From assembly GCA_963976625.1 (NCBI GenBank), contig CAXBLA010000007.1:1-64000 (forward strand): 64,000 bases of DNA, given 5' to 3'. Shown here piece after piece: positions 41,644 to 49,860 of the stretch. How positions within the stretch are numbered: the stretch's first letter is position 1; each line of letters opens with the position of its first letter. The notes beneath the pieces are model-generated. The model was not told the DNA's origin. It saw only the letters and a program-made list of their open reading frames with translations, and made no database searches. The translations under genes were made by a program, and so were the position numbers. The DNA comes from UBA1924 sp963976625 (GTDB taxonomy: Bacteria > Planctomycetota > Phycisphaerae > Phycisphaerales > UBA1924).

Positions 41644-42786
41644 TTAGCCGCCGATGAAATCGGTGATCTTCTTGAAGAACCCGTGGGATTCGGGGTTCAC
41701 ATGCTTGTCTTCGGTCTTGGCAAAGTCACGCAGGAGCTCTTCCTGTTTCTTGGTGAGCTTCTTGGGTGTCTCGATCTTGGTCACCACGATCAGATCGCCG
41801 CGGTGCCCGTTGCGCAGGTTCGGGAGCCCGGCGTCGTTGATCCGGAAGAGATCGCCGTACTGCGTGCCCTTCTTGATCTTGAGCGTGGTCTTGCCCTCAA
41901 GCGTCGGCATCTCGACCTCGCCGCCCAGCGTCGCCTGCGTGAACGAGATCGGCATCTCCATGAGCAAATGATCGCCGTCGCGTTCGAAGAACTCGTGGTT
42001 CTTCACGCGGACGACCACATGCAGATCGCCGCGGGTGCCCTGGCCGTTGGGTGACTGCTCGGCGCTCGGCGGCTCGCCCTCGCCGGGCACGCGCACGGCC
42101 TGCCCGTCATGAATCCCCGCGGGGATCTTCACGCTCAGGCTCCGCTTCTTGCCCAATCGACCCTTGCCGTGGCACTTGTCGCACTTGTCTTTGATGGTCT
42201 TGCCGCGTCCACGACAAGTCGGGCAGGCGACGACCATGCGGAACATGCCCCCGAGCCCGGCTTGCTGCACCTTGCCCTGACCCTGGCAGGTCTCGCAGGT
42301 GACTGGCTCCGTCCCCGGCTTGGCCCCGCTGCCCGTGCAGGTTTCGCAGATGTCCATGCGGGTGAACTCGACATCCTTGCTCACGCCGGTGAGCACTTCG
42401 TTGAGCGTCAGCACGACCTCGGTCTCGAGATCATACCCGCGAGCCGGCCCGCGCCGCTGAGCGCGTCCGCCGCCGCCGCCGCCGAAGATGTCGTTGAACA
42501 TCGAGAAGATGTCGTCGACATTCATGCGGTTGAAGTCATGGCCCGCCGCCCCATGGCCGCGGAGCCCCTCGTGGCCGTACTGGTCATAGATCTTGCGCTT
42601 CGAGTCATCGCTGAGCACCTCGTAGGCCTCGGCGCACTCTTTGAACATCCGCTCGGCGTCCTGATCATCCGGGTTGCGGTCCGGATGGAACTTCATCGCC
42701 AATCGCCGATAGGAGCGTTTGATCTCGTCGCCGTCAGCCGTGCGTTCGACGCTGAGCACTTCGTAATAGTCGCGGGTTGCTGTCAT
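41644..42786 (-). CDS. dnaJ: Chaperone DnaJ
   Basis: A 380-residue type I Hsp40. The J domain starts MTATRDYYEVLSVERTAD and has HPD at 34-36. A glycine-rich linker with a GGGGGR stretch follows, then four zinc motifs (CETCTGSG, CETCQGQG, CPTCRGRG, CDKCHGKG) and the two C-terminal substrate-binding domains. It delivers unfolded proteins to DnaK and stimulates its ATPase. It is 21 bases from grpE and five bases after the macro-domain gene. Confidence 0.98.
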   Translation of the reverse strand: MTATRDYYEVLSVERTADGDEIKRSYRRLAMKFHPDRNPDDQDAERMFKECAEAYEVLSDDSKRKIYDQYGHEGLRGHGAAGHDFNRMNVDDIFSMFNDIFGGGGGGRAQRRGPARGYDLETEVVLTLNEVLTGVSKDVEFTRMDICETCTGSGAKPGTEPVTCETCQGQGKVQQAGLGGMFRMVVACPTCRGRGKTIKDKCDKCHGKGRLGKKRSLSVKIPAGIHDGQAVRVPGEGEPPSAEQSPNGQGTRGDLHVVVRVKNHEFFERDGDHLLMEMPISFTQATLGGEVEMPTLEGKTTLKIKKGTQYGDLFRINDAGLPNLRNGHRGDLIVVTKIETPKKLTKKQEELLRDFAKTEDKHVNPESHGFFKKITDFIGG

Positions 42787-42791
42787 AAAAC

Positions 42792-43268
42792 TTACTCTCC
42801 AGCCGCTTTCTGATACCGAACGATCGTCACTTCTAGATCCGAGGCATGCTGTTCACACGCTGCTCTGATCAACTCCATCGATCGTTCCTGTTGCTTCCCG
42901 CCGGTGCCTGCCCCGATGAGCGGAAACGCGAGCGAGCGGATGTTTAACTTCTTTGCGAGTTCGAGGGCGTTGATTGCACTCTGGCGAATCGAGCGATCGG
43001 TCGCCACCCAGTACCATTCCAACGCCGCCACATGTAAAATCCATTGATACGATAGTGTTCCTGCACTTGTCTCGACTGCTTGACCTGTCTTCATCGGGCC
43101 AACTTTCGCCAGTTCCCGAAACGGGCCTCTGCCCGCAGCCTTCTTGATCTGCCCCGAAACCCCCTGCGGCAACAGCAGCCACCAAGGTATAAAGTTCCGG
43201 TTCCATGGATTCACAATGGCATCCACATCTTGGTTCAGCAAGTTTCCATGAACAATTTGAACCGGCAT
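42792..43268 (-). CDS. Macro-domain protein
   Basis: A 158-residue protein from ATG 43268 (GGAGAG upstream). It is a macro domain: QIVHGNLLNQDVDAIVNPWN near the N-terminus, GPFRELAKVGPMKTGQAVET, ILHVAALEWYW and SLAFPLIGAGTGGKQQERSM. Such domains bind ADP-ribose, and some remove it from proteins or hydrolyse ADP-ribose derivatives. The gene lies between groEL1 and dnaJ, tightly linked to the latter. Base composition is less GC-rich than its neighbours. Confidence 0.92.
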   Translation of the reverse strand: MPVQIVHGNLLNQDVDAIVNPWNRNFIPWWLLLPQGVSGQIKKAAGRGPFRELAKVGPMKTGQAVETSAGTLSYQWILHVAALEWYWVATDRSIRQSAINALELAKKLNIRSLAFPLIGAGTGGKQQERSMELIRAACEQHASDLEVTIVRYQKAAGE

Positions 43269-43357
43269 ACACTCTCCATACTGAAACCGGCACAGAATAT
43301 CTTCAATCAAACCCCCACCGTTTCCGATGAGGGCTTGGGTTGTTCAATAATTCAGAT

Positions 43358-44971
43358 TTAGCTCACCGCGCCAATCACCGCATCGGTGTCTTCCTTGAGA
43401 TCGGTCAGCATCACATCGGTCGTGAGCATGAGCCCCGAGACCGAAGCGGCGTTGATGATCGCGCTCTTGGCGACCAACGCAGGGTCGATGATCCCGGCCT
43501 TGACCAGATCGGTGTAATCACCGGTCGCCGCGTTGAGTCCGAAGTTGCCTTCTTCCTCGAGCACGGTATCGACGGCCAGGTCGCCATCAAAGCCGGCGTT
43601 GGACGCGATCTGGAACGCTGGTGCGGTGAGTGCTCGGCTCAGAATATCGAAGCCGAACTTCTCGTCGCCCTTGGCCTTCTTGGCGCCCGCCTTGACGGCG
43701 TCGATCGCACGGAGCATCGCGACACCGCCGCCGGGGATGTAGCCCTCTTTGGCGGCTGCGCGTGTGGCGTGGAGCGCGTCGTCGACGAGGTCCTTGGTGG
43801 CTTTCATTTCGGTCTCGGACATGCCGCCGACGGAGATGATCGCGACGCCGCCGGTGAGCTTGGCGTGGCGTTCCATGAGCTTCTCACGGTCGTACTCCGA
43901 GGTGGAGTTCTCGTGCATCGCCATGATCTGGTTGGCGCGGGCGTTGATGTCCGCTTTCTTGCCGCCGCCCGAAACCACGGTCGTGTTGTCCTTGGAGATC
44001 ACGATCCGCTTGGCGGTGCCGAGTTCGTTAAGCTCAATCGATTCGAGCGAACGACCCAGGTCCTCGGAGAAATAGGTCCCCTTGGTGAGGATCGCGATGT
44101 CTTCGAGCATCGCCTTGCGACGATCGCCAAAGCCCGGGGCCTTGACGGCGGCGATGTTGAGCATCCCGCGCAGACGGTTGACAACGAGAGCCGCGAGGGC
44201 TTCGTTCTCGACATCTTCGGCGATCAGCAGCAGCGGCTTGCCCGAGGTCGCGACCTTGTTGAGCAGTGGCAGCAGGTCGGCGAGGTTGCTGATCTTCTTC
44301 TCGTGGATGAGGATCAGCGCGTCTTCAAGCACGCACTCGCCGGTCTTCGGATCGGTCATGAAGTACGGCGAGAGGTAGCCCTTATCGAACTGCATCCCCT
44401 CGACATAATCGAGTGTGGTCTGTGCGCCCTTGCCGTCCTCGACCTCGACGACGCCGTCAGCGCCGACCTTCGAGATGGCCTCGGCGATCAGCTCGCCCAC
44501 GGCCGCGTCGTGGTTGGCCGACACGGTGGCGACCTTCTTGTAGTCGCCCTTGCCCTTGCAGGGGGTCGCGATCGCGTCGATGGCTTCGGCCGCGACATGG
44601 GCGGCTTTGTTGATCCCACGCTGGACATGCACCGGGTTGGCACCGGCCGCGACAACCTTGAGCCCCTCGGTGAAGATCGCCTGGGCGAGCACGGTGGCGC
44701 AGGTGGTGCCATCGCCGGCCTTGTCAGCGGTCTTCTTGGCGACCTGGTAGAGCATCTTGGCGCCCATCGACTCGAACGGCGAGGGCAGCTCGACTTCCTT
44801 GGCGACGGAGACGCCGTCCTTGGTCACATGCGGGCCGCCGTAGGCTTTCTCGATCACGACATGCTTGCCGGCCGGGCCCATGGTGCACTTGACCGCGTCG
44901 GCGATCTGGTCAATACCCTTTTTCATCTCGAGGAGCGCTTTGTCCTCGAACATAATCTGTTTCGTGCTCAT
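43358..44971 (-). CDS. groEL: Chaperonin GroEL (copy without GGM tail)
   Basis: A 537-residue Hsp60 from ATG 44971 (AAAGGAG upstream). Family motifs include GPAGKHVVIEKAYGGPHVTK, AGDGTTCATVLAQAI, and AAAKEGYIPGGGVAMLRAID. The C-terminus ends TDAVIGAVS with no Gly-Met repeat tail, unlike the second copy. It carries the usual ATP-binding and equatorial residues (DGTT, GGG) and follows groES by 61 bases, so the groES-groEL pair is intact. The N-terminus (KCTMGPAGKH where canonical GroEL has VTLGPKGRN) is somewhat diverged, suggesting specialisation. Confidence 0.97.
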   Translation of the reverse strand: MSTKQIMFEDKALLEMKKGIDQIADAVKCTMGPAGKHVVIEKAYGGPHVTKDGVSVAKEVELPSPFESMGAKMLYQVAKKTADKAGDGTTCATVLAQAIFTEGLKVVAAGANPVHVQRGINKAAHVAAEAIDAIATPCKGKGDYKKVATVSANHDAAVGELIAEAISKVGADGVVEVEDGKGAQTTLDYVEGMQFDKGYLSPYFMTDPKTGECVLEDALILIHEKKISNLADLLPLLNKVATSGKPLLLIAEDVENEALAALVVNRLRGMLNIAAVKAPGFGDRRKAMLEDIAILTKGTYFSEDLGRSLESIELNELGTAKRIVISKDNTTVVSGGGKKADINARANQIMAMHENSTSEYDREKLMERHAKLTGGVAIISVGGMSETEMKATKDLVDDALHATRAAAKEGYIPGGGVAMLRAIDAVKAGAKKAKGDEKFGFDILSRALTAPAFQIASNAGFDGDLAVDTVLEEEGNFGLNAATGDYTDLVKAGIIDPALVAKSAIINAASVSGLMLTTDVMLTDLKEDTDAVIGAVS

Positions 44972-45032
44972 ATCTGTTGACTCCTTTGGAGTGTGGTTCG
45001 TTGTGAAACTGGCGTGTGGTCGCTGCGGGGCC

Positions 45033-45326
45033 TTAGCCCTGGACAACACCCAGAAGCTCGGACTCGCGCATGATCAGGAGCTCGTCCCCATCGACCTGCA
45101 CCTCGGTGGTCCCGTAGCCCTGGGCGTACACAACCGTGTCGCCCTTGGACACGCTCATCGCGATGCGTGAGCCATTCTCAAGACGCTTGCCCGGACCGAC
45201 GGCCACGACCACGCCGTGGATCGGCTTTTCCTTGCTCGACTCGGGGATGTAGAGCCCCGAAGCGGTGACGGATTCCTGTTCAACTGGCTTGACCAGTACG
45301 CGATCTTCTAGTGGTTTAACTGCCAT
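45033..45326 (-). CDS. groES: Co-chaperonin GroES
   Basis: A 97-residue protein with KPLEDRVLVKPVEQESVTAS, the mobile loop GLYIPESSKEKPIHG, and DELLIMRESELLGVV. It caps GroEL rings. AGAGGA lies eight bases before the ATG, but the AGAGG is paired in a seven-base-pair hairpin just upstream, which may limit translation at low temperature. Confidence 0.98.
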   Translation of the reverse strand: MAVKPLEDRVLVKPVEQESVTASGLYIPESSKEKPIHGVVVAVGPGKRLENGSRIAMSVSKGDTVVYAQGYGTTEVQVDGDELLIMRESELLGVVQG

Positions 45327-45334
45327 GTCTTATT

Positions 45335-45365
45335 CCTCTGATTTCAGAGGTCCTTTATTTAAAGG
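45335..45365 (-). promoter_or_regulatory. Hairpins over the groES ribosome-binding site (possible RNA thermometer)
   Basis: CCTCTGA (45335-45341) and TCAGAGG (45344-45350) are perfectly complementary; on the mRNA strand the 3' arm contains the ribosome site AGAGG, eight bases from the groES ATG. A second hairpin, CCTTT/AAAGG with a four-base loop (45352-45365), lies just upstream. Occlusion of the ribosome site in a heat-shock operon fits a thermosensor. The two-base loop of the first stem means the inner pairs must open to a larger loop in practice. Confidence 0.5.
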
Positions 45366-45373
45366 GCCATCTG

Positions 45374-45655
45374 TTAGTCTACAATTTCAAAAAGTGTTGG
45401 ACGATTCAGATGTCTCGTAATGGTTTCACGGACATCTTCCCAATTATTGTTTGTGCCTGATGCTGTACAAATTTCATTAGGAAATTTTACGATTTCGACT
45501 TCACCTACATCAACCAAATTCTCAACTTCCAAGACCCTCACAGTCATGCTCTCACCAACCGGTGCTGATTTAGGATCTGGATCGACATCAACATGCACTC
45601 GATGAAATTCGGCATGCGTTGATTTTGCTCGGACTGTATAAATTTTTTCCGCCAT
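45374..45655 (-). CDS. Small hypothetical protein inside the groE operon
   Basis: A 93-residue protein from ATG 45655, with GCGGAGACTC upstream as ribosome site. MAEKIYTVRAKSTHAEFHRV is followed by an alternating beta-like pattern (SMTVRVLEVENLVDVGEVEI). No known domain recognised. It is clearly richer in A+T than the chaperone genes around it, as is the preceding gene. Separated from that gene by 17 bases and from groES by 47, it is in the same transcript. Confidence 0.7.
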   Translation of the reverse strand: MAEKIYTVRAKSTHAEFHRVHVDVDPDPKSAPVGESMTVRVLEVENLVDVGEVEIVKFPNEICTASGTNNNWEDVRETITRHLNRPTLFEIVD

Positions 45656-45672
45656 GACTGAGTCTCCGCAAA

Positions 45673-46023
45673 TCAATTTGTGTGTTGAGCAAAGCCGAAA
45701 GGAGGCTTCTCGTCTTCTTGGAGATGACTCTCTGGAATCCACTTTATCGTTTCAACTTTGTCTCTATGAGTGAGAACTTCATACAACTCATTCTGGCCAA
45801 GTTCTTGACAGAAAAAATGGATAAATCCTGGCATACTGGAATTCTCTGAGAAACGCTCAACCCAATGGACCTCTCCATTTTGGAACTGAACTTCACAGTA
45901 TGTTTCACCAGTCTTTGCTAAGCGGAGATTCACTTCCGGAATGGCATACAGCTGATTCCGAAATGCCTCGATGGCATCGCACCATGATGTCGATTCTCTT
46001 GATGTTTCAGTAGTTGAACTCAT
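45673..46023 (-). CDS. Small hypothetical protein directly abutting groEL2
   Basis: A 116-residue protein whose ATG (46023) follows the TAA stop of groEL2 with no base between them. The sequence (AFRNQLYAIPEVNLRLAKTG, NGEVHWVERFSENSSMPGFI) is mixed alpha/beta and acidic, with no known domain. A+T-rich relative to neighbours. Zero spacing suggests termination-reinitiation on the groEL2 message. Together with the next small gene it may be an inserted pair. Confidence 0.7.
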   Translation of the reverse strand: MSSTTETSRESTSWCDAIEAFRNQLYAIPEVNLRLAKTGETYCEVQFQNGEVHWVERFSENSSMPGFIHFFCQELGQNELYEVLTHRDKVETIKWIPESHLQEDEKPPFGFAQHTN

Positions 46024-47784
46024 TTAGAACCCCATCCCGCCCATGCCTGGCATACCGCCCATGCCACCCATTCCTGGCATGCCGCCCATACCACCCATGC
46101 CGCCGCCCATGCCGCCCATGCCTTCTGGGCCAGCGGTCACGGCTTCGGCCTTCTCGGGCTTGTTGGTGACGATGCAGTCGGCGGCCAGCAGCATCGTCGC
46201 GACGGAGCCGGCGTTGATGAGTGCGGAGCGATCGACCTTGGCCGGGGTGATGACGCCGGCTTTGATCAAATCTTCGTAGGTGTCGGTGAGTGCGTTGTAG
46301 CCGAAGGTGCCTTCGCCATCGGCGACCTTGGCGACGACGACGGAGCCCTTGGCCCCGGCGTTCTCGGCGATGGTCCGCAGGGGGACGGACAACGCACGGT
46401 AGACGACATTGATGCCCGACGCGAAGTCGAACTTGTTCTGCCCGATATCATCGCTGGTGACATCCTTGGACTTGCCGAAGACGGCTTTCCATTCGCGGTT
46501 GGACTCGATCGCGCCCTGTGCACGGATGAACGAGACGCCCCCGCCAGGGACGATGCCCTCGGCGAGTGCCGCACGCGTCGCGTGCAGCGCGTCCTCGACG
46601 CGTGCCTTCTTCTCTTTGAGCTCGGCTTCTGATGCAGCGCCGACATTGACCTGAGCCACGCCGCCCGAGAGCTTGGCGAGGCGTTCCTGGAGCTTCTCAC
46701 GATCGTAGTCGGAGCTTGAGTTTTCAATCTCACGACGGATGGTCTCGATGCGACCTTGGATGTCCTTGGTCGAGCCCGCGCCCTCGATGATGACGGTGTT
46801 GTCGCTGGTGATCTCGATCTTCTTGGCCATGCCCAGCTGCGAGAGCTCGATCTGGTCAAGATCGGTCGCGAGGTCCTTCATGAATGCTTCGCCGCCGGTG
46901 AGCACCGCGATGTCCTGGAGCATCGCCTTGCGGCGATCGCCGTAGCCCGGGGCCTTGACCGCACAGACCTGCAGCGTCCCGCGGAGCTTGTTGATCACGA
47001 GGGTGCTCAGCGCTTCGCCGGTGATGTCCTCGGCGATGATGACGAGTGGTTTCTTGGCGCCCATGACTTTTTCGAGCAACGGGACGAGCTTGGTGAGGTT
47101 CTCGATCTTGTCTTCGTGGACGAGCACGAGCGCCTTGTCGAACTCGACCTTCATGCCGTCGGGGTCGGTAACGAAGTTGGGCGAGAGGAACCCGCGATCG
47201 AACTGCATGCCCTCGACGACGGTGACATCGGTCTCGAAGCCCTTGCCCTCTTCGACGGTGATCACGCCGTCCTTGCCGACCTTCTCGAACGCGTCGGCCA
47301 TGATCTTGCCGGTCTCTGGATCGTTGTTGGCCGAGATGGTGGCGACATTCTGGATGTCCTTCTTGCCGTTGATGGGCTTGGCCATGTTGTTGATCGCGCC
47401 GGTCGAGAGCTCGATGCCCTTCTTCATGCCGCGAACGAGCGAGTTGGCGTCAACCCCAGCAGCGATGCAGCGGAGCCCTTCCTTGAAGAGGGCTTCTGCG
47501 AGCACAGTCGCGGTGGTGGTGCCGTCGCCGGCGTCGTCGGAGGTCTTCGAGGACGCTTCCTTGACGAGCATCGCGCCCATGTTCTCGGCCTTGTTGAGCA
47601 GCTCGACCTCTTCGGCGACCGAGACCCCGTCCTTGGTGACGGTCGGGCCGCCCCATGACTTGTCGATCACCGCGTTGCGACCGCGTGGGCCGAGGGTGAC
47701 TTTGACGGCCGCGGCGAGTTTCTCAACCCCCGCGAGCAGGGCTTGGCGTGCTTCGATATCGAATGTCAGTTCTTTGGATGCCAT
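46024..47784 (-). CDS. groEL: Chaperonin GroEL (copy with long GGM tail)
   Basis: A 586-residue Hsp60 from ATG 47784 (CGGAGA upstream). Motifs: VKVTLGPRGRNAVIDKSWGG, DDAGDGTTTATVLAEALF, IVPGGGVSFIRAQGAIE. It ends in an unusually long Gly-Gly-Met tail (GMGGMGGGMGGMGGMPGMGG and more), about 35 residues compared with 13-15 in E. coli. It carries the canonical catalytic and GroES-binding features and is probably the housekeeping copy. First gene of the chaperone operon. Confidence 0.97.
   Translation of the reverse strand: MASKELTFDIEARQALLAGVEKLAAAVKVTLGPRGRNAVIDKSWGGPTVTKDGVSVAEEVELLNKAENMGAMLVKEASSKTSDDAGDGTTTATVLAEALFKEGLRCIAAGVDANSLVRGMKKGIELSTGAINNMAKPINGKKDIQNVATISANNDPETGKIMADAFEKVGKDGVITVEEGKGFETDVTVVEGMQFDRGFLSPNFVTDPDGMKVEFDKALVLVHEDKIENLTKLVPLLEKVMGAKKPLVIIAEDITGEALSTLVINKLRGTLQVCAVKAPGYGDRRKAMLQDIAVLTGGEAFMKDLATDLDQIELSQLGMAKKIEITSDNTVIIEGAGSTKDIQGRIETIRREIENSSSDYDREKLQERLAKLSGGVAQVNVGAASEAELKEKKARVEDALHATRAALAEGIVPGGGVSFIRAQGAIESNREWKAVFGKSKDVTSDDIGQNKFDFASGINVVYRALSVPLRTIAENAGAKGSVVVAKVADGEGTFGYNALTDTYEDLIKAGVITPAKVDRSALINAGSVATMLLAADCIVTNKPEKAEAVTAGPEGMGGMGGGMGGMGGMPGMGGMGGMPGMGGMGF
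46040..46130 (-). repeat. Repeated GGM-coding tandem segment in groEL2
   Basis: The DNA encoding the GroEL2 tail is a near-tandem array of GGCATGCCG/CCCATGCC-type units of 9-24 bases. It explains the long tail, and such arrays can change length by slippage. Confidence 0.7.
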
Positions 47785-48152
47785 GATCTGATTTCTCCGT
47801 TGACGGGCTGTATGCCCAGATGGTGTCTGCTTAAGTTGTCGATTTGCTCTCAATGATTGTCTTCACTGGCTCATATAGATGATGCGCGGGCGCACCGTCT
47901 GCCCAGTACCTGTGGCAATCCCTGTGCCAACCCATCGCCGCCGCCCCCCGACCCCGAGCCCCGACATGTGGCGATCCCCCACCAACACGCCCCAAATCCC
48001 CTGCCTTTGGTGTCAGGAGCCCGATTCGCTATGCCAAAATGACAGTCGGAACAGTGCGATCGCACGCCACAAACCGGGCTTCGGCGTGCTATCATCATCG
48101 CTGATACGCCAGGAAGGCGATCGGCTCGTTTTTCCCTCTGGACGGACACCCC
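47785..48152. other. 368-base divergent intergenic region
   Basis: Between the groE operon (minus) and nuoA (plus). I looked for a CIRCE element (TTAGCACTC-N9-GAGTGCTAA) and found none on either strand. The centre is a C-rich stretch (about 47936-47960). The only promoter-like site I can offer is the extended -10 at 48087-48095 for nuoA. Confidence 0.5.
48087..48095 (+). promoter_or_regulatory. Candidate extended -10 promoter of nuoA
   Basis: TGCTATCAT combines the TGn extension with TATCAT (five of six matches to TATAAT), 57 bases before the nuoA ATG. No convincing -35 hexamer is present at 17 bases upstream, which is acceptable for extended -10 promoters. Confidence is limited by lack of any other support. 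Confidence 0.35.
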
Positions 48153-48551
48153 ATGCAGACACTCGCAGCAGCAAATCAGATCAGCGCCTACCTCCCGATC
48201 CTGTTGATGGTCGTCGCGGCCGCCGGGTTCGCGGCGATGAACCTCGGGTTCTCCTTTATCCTCGGCCCACGCCGAGCCGGCGAACGCAAGGGCGAGACCT
48301 ACGAATCGGGCATGGACGCGGTCGGAACCGCCCGCAAGCGGTTCAATATCCGCTTCTACCTCATCGCGATGGTGTTCCTCGTCTTCGATGTCGAGGTGAT
48401 CTTCCTCTACCCGTGGGCCCAGACCTTCACGAGCCTCGACCCGATGACGGAAACCTCGAAGATCTGGCTGCTGCGGATCTTGTTCTTCCTCTTTACCACG
48501 CTCGTCGCGTATATCTACGGATACCGCAAAGGCGTGTTTAAGTTCGATTGA
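48153..48551 (+). CDS. nuoA: NADH-quinone oxidoreductase subunit A
   Basis: A 132-residue membrane protein with three helices. The signature KGETYESGMDAVGTARKRFN and FYLIAMVFLVFDVEVIFLYP is diagnostic of NuoA/NdhC. It is a membrane-arm subunit near the quinone site of complex I. GGACGGAC before the ATG can serve as ribosome site. The other nuo genes are not adjacent: the next gene is a DUF2752 protein. Confidence 0.97.
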   Translation: MQTLAAANQISAYLPILLMVVAAAGFAAMNLGFSFILGPRRAGERKGETYESGMDAVGTARKRFNIRFYLIAMVFLVFDVEVIFLYPWAQTFTSLDPMTETSKIWLLRILFFLFTTLVAYIYGYRKGVFKFD

Positions 48552-48630
48552 ACCCGCTCAACCGAAGCAGGACAATCCAGAGAATACACACGCGACACGG
48601 ATCAGATCGGTATTTGAGGCGTACATCCAT

Positions 48631-49095
48631 ATGCAGATGAACCAGACCAGCCTCAGACAGCCCGAACGCACAACACCCTTGCGATCGACGCTGGGCGAAC
48701 GGATCGGCGCGGCGTGCATCGCGGCGCTCTGCCTTGCGGTGCTCTCACTGAGCGCTTGGCTGAGCCCGGCCGCCGATGGGCACGGGACCCATACCCAGCT
48801 CGGGCTCACGCCGTGCATGTGGGCGGTGACGCTCGACAAGCCCTGCCCAACCTGCGGCATGACCACCTCCTTCTCCCACGCCGGCGAAGGCTCGTGGATC
48901 ACCTCGGCGAGCACCCAGCCGATGGGCACGCTGCTGGTGCTGATGACCGCTGGGGTCTTCTGGGGATCGCTGAGCCAAGCACTGACCGGCGCTCGCCTGA
49001 GCTCCGTCATCCAGCCGGCGCTGCGTCCACGGTTCTTCCTCATCTTCGGCGTCCTCTTTGTTGGCGCCTGGATGTACAAGATCGTAACCTGGTAA
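48631..49095 (+). CDS. DUF2752 membrane protein
   Basis: A 154-residue protein with at least three membrane helices (ACIAALCLAVLSLSAWLS, PMGTLLVLMTAGVFWGSL, RFFLIFGVLFVGAWMYKI) and the DUF2752 motif KPCPTCGMTTSFSHAGEGSW. The family's function is unknown. An alternative start two codons later (48637) is equally possible. It follows nuoA by 79 bases and may share its promoter. Confidence 0.85.
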   Translation: MQMNQTSLRQPERTTPLRSTLGERIGAACIAALCLAVLSLSAWLSPAADGHGTHTQLGLTPCMWAVTLDKPCPTCGMTTSFSHAGEGSWITSASTQPMGTLLVLMTAGVFWGSLSQALTGARLSSVIQPALRPRFFLIFGVLFVGAWMYKIVTW

Positions 49096-49129
49096 ACCGA
49101 GCAAACAAGAACAGAGTGAACACACCGCC

Positions 49130-49801
49130 ATGAACACACGATCAATCATACGCCGAATCATCCAAGCCTCGCTCGCGCTGCTCGTGGTCTCATCGCTCCA
49201 AGGCTGCATCATCGGCGCCGCGATCGGCGGCATGGCCGAGTCCGCCAAGCGTACCGGCTCGCACGAGGTCGAAGCCGAGTACAACGGCATCGCGGGGCAT
49301 TCGTTCACCGTCGTCGTCAGCGCCAACCGCCTTATCGAGGGCAACAACCCCGGGCTCTCGGCTCGGCTCACCCAACGCATCAACGACCGGATCATCCAGA
49401 ACGCCGGCCCGTCGTTCGCGATCCCGAGCCAGGACCTGCTCACCGTGCTCTACAACACCCCGCAATGGATCGCGATGCCGCGTGGCGAGGTCGCCGAGAT
49501 GCTCGGCGTCGAGCGTCTGATCGTGCTCGAGGTCATCGAGTACTCGCTCCACGAGCCGGGCAACCAGTATGTCTGGGACGGCTCGGTCTCGGCGATGCTC
49601 TCTGTGTACGAGTCCGACTCCGGGTTCCCCGATGATCCAACCTTCGAAAAGGCACTCCGGATCAAGTTCCCCGACTCGACCGGGTTTATGCGCAACGAAC
49701 TCCCCGAAACCGCCGTCACCACCGAGCTCTCCAATCGGCTCGTGAACCGCGCCTCTTGGCTCTTTTACACGCACGAAGAATCAAACATCATCCCGTATTA
49801 A
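49130..49801 (+). CDS. Lipoprotein with LpoB/CsgG-like domain (inferred)
   Basis: A 223-residue protein. The signal peptide ends in the lipobox SSLQGC (Cys26), so it should be lipid-anchored. The mature domain (ARLTQRINDRIIQNAGPSFA, EMLGVERLIVLEVIEYSLHE, SVSAMLSVYESDSGF) has the strand-helix order seen in LpoB/CsgG-type lipoproteins, but I cannot prove homology. It precedes a similar lipoprotein, and the pair look like distant paralogues. Confidence 0.78.
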   Translation: MNTRSIIRRIIQASLALLVVSSLQGCIIGAAIGGMAESAKRTGSHEVEAEYNGIAGHSFTVVVSANRLIEGNNPGLSARLTQRINDRIIQNAGPSFAIPSQDLLTVLYNTPQWIAMPRGEVAEMLGVERLIVLEVIEYSLHEPGNQYVWDGSVSAMLSVYESDSGFPDDPTFEKALRIKFPDSTGFMRNELPETAVTTELSNRLVNRASWLFYTHEESNIIPY

Positions 49802-49860
49802 TCAACCCTGTATTCGCCCATCGCCCGACCCCATCGCCTGACCCCAGTTCTGAGCCACGC

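Noticed and set aside
43340..44980. 546-codon open frame opposite groEL1
   Set aside because: Complementary-frame artefact of a highly biased GC3 gene; no motifs and it coincides exactly with groEL1.
46040..46130. Possible CRISPR-like short repeats
   Set aside because: The repeats are in frame and encode the Gly-Gly-Met tail of GroEL2; there are no unique spacers.
47785..47880. CIRCE heat-shock operator before groEL2
   Set aside because: Searched on both strands here and before groES; no TTAGCACTC/GAGTGCTAA inverted repeat is present.
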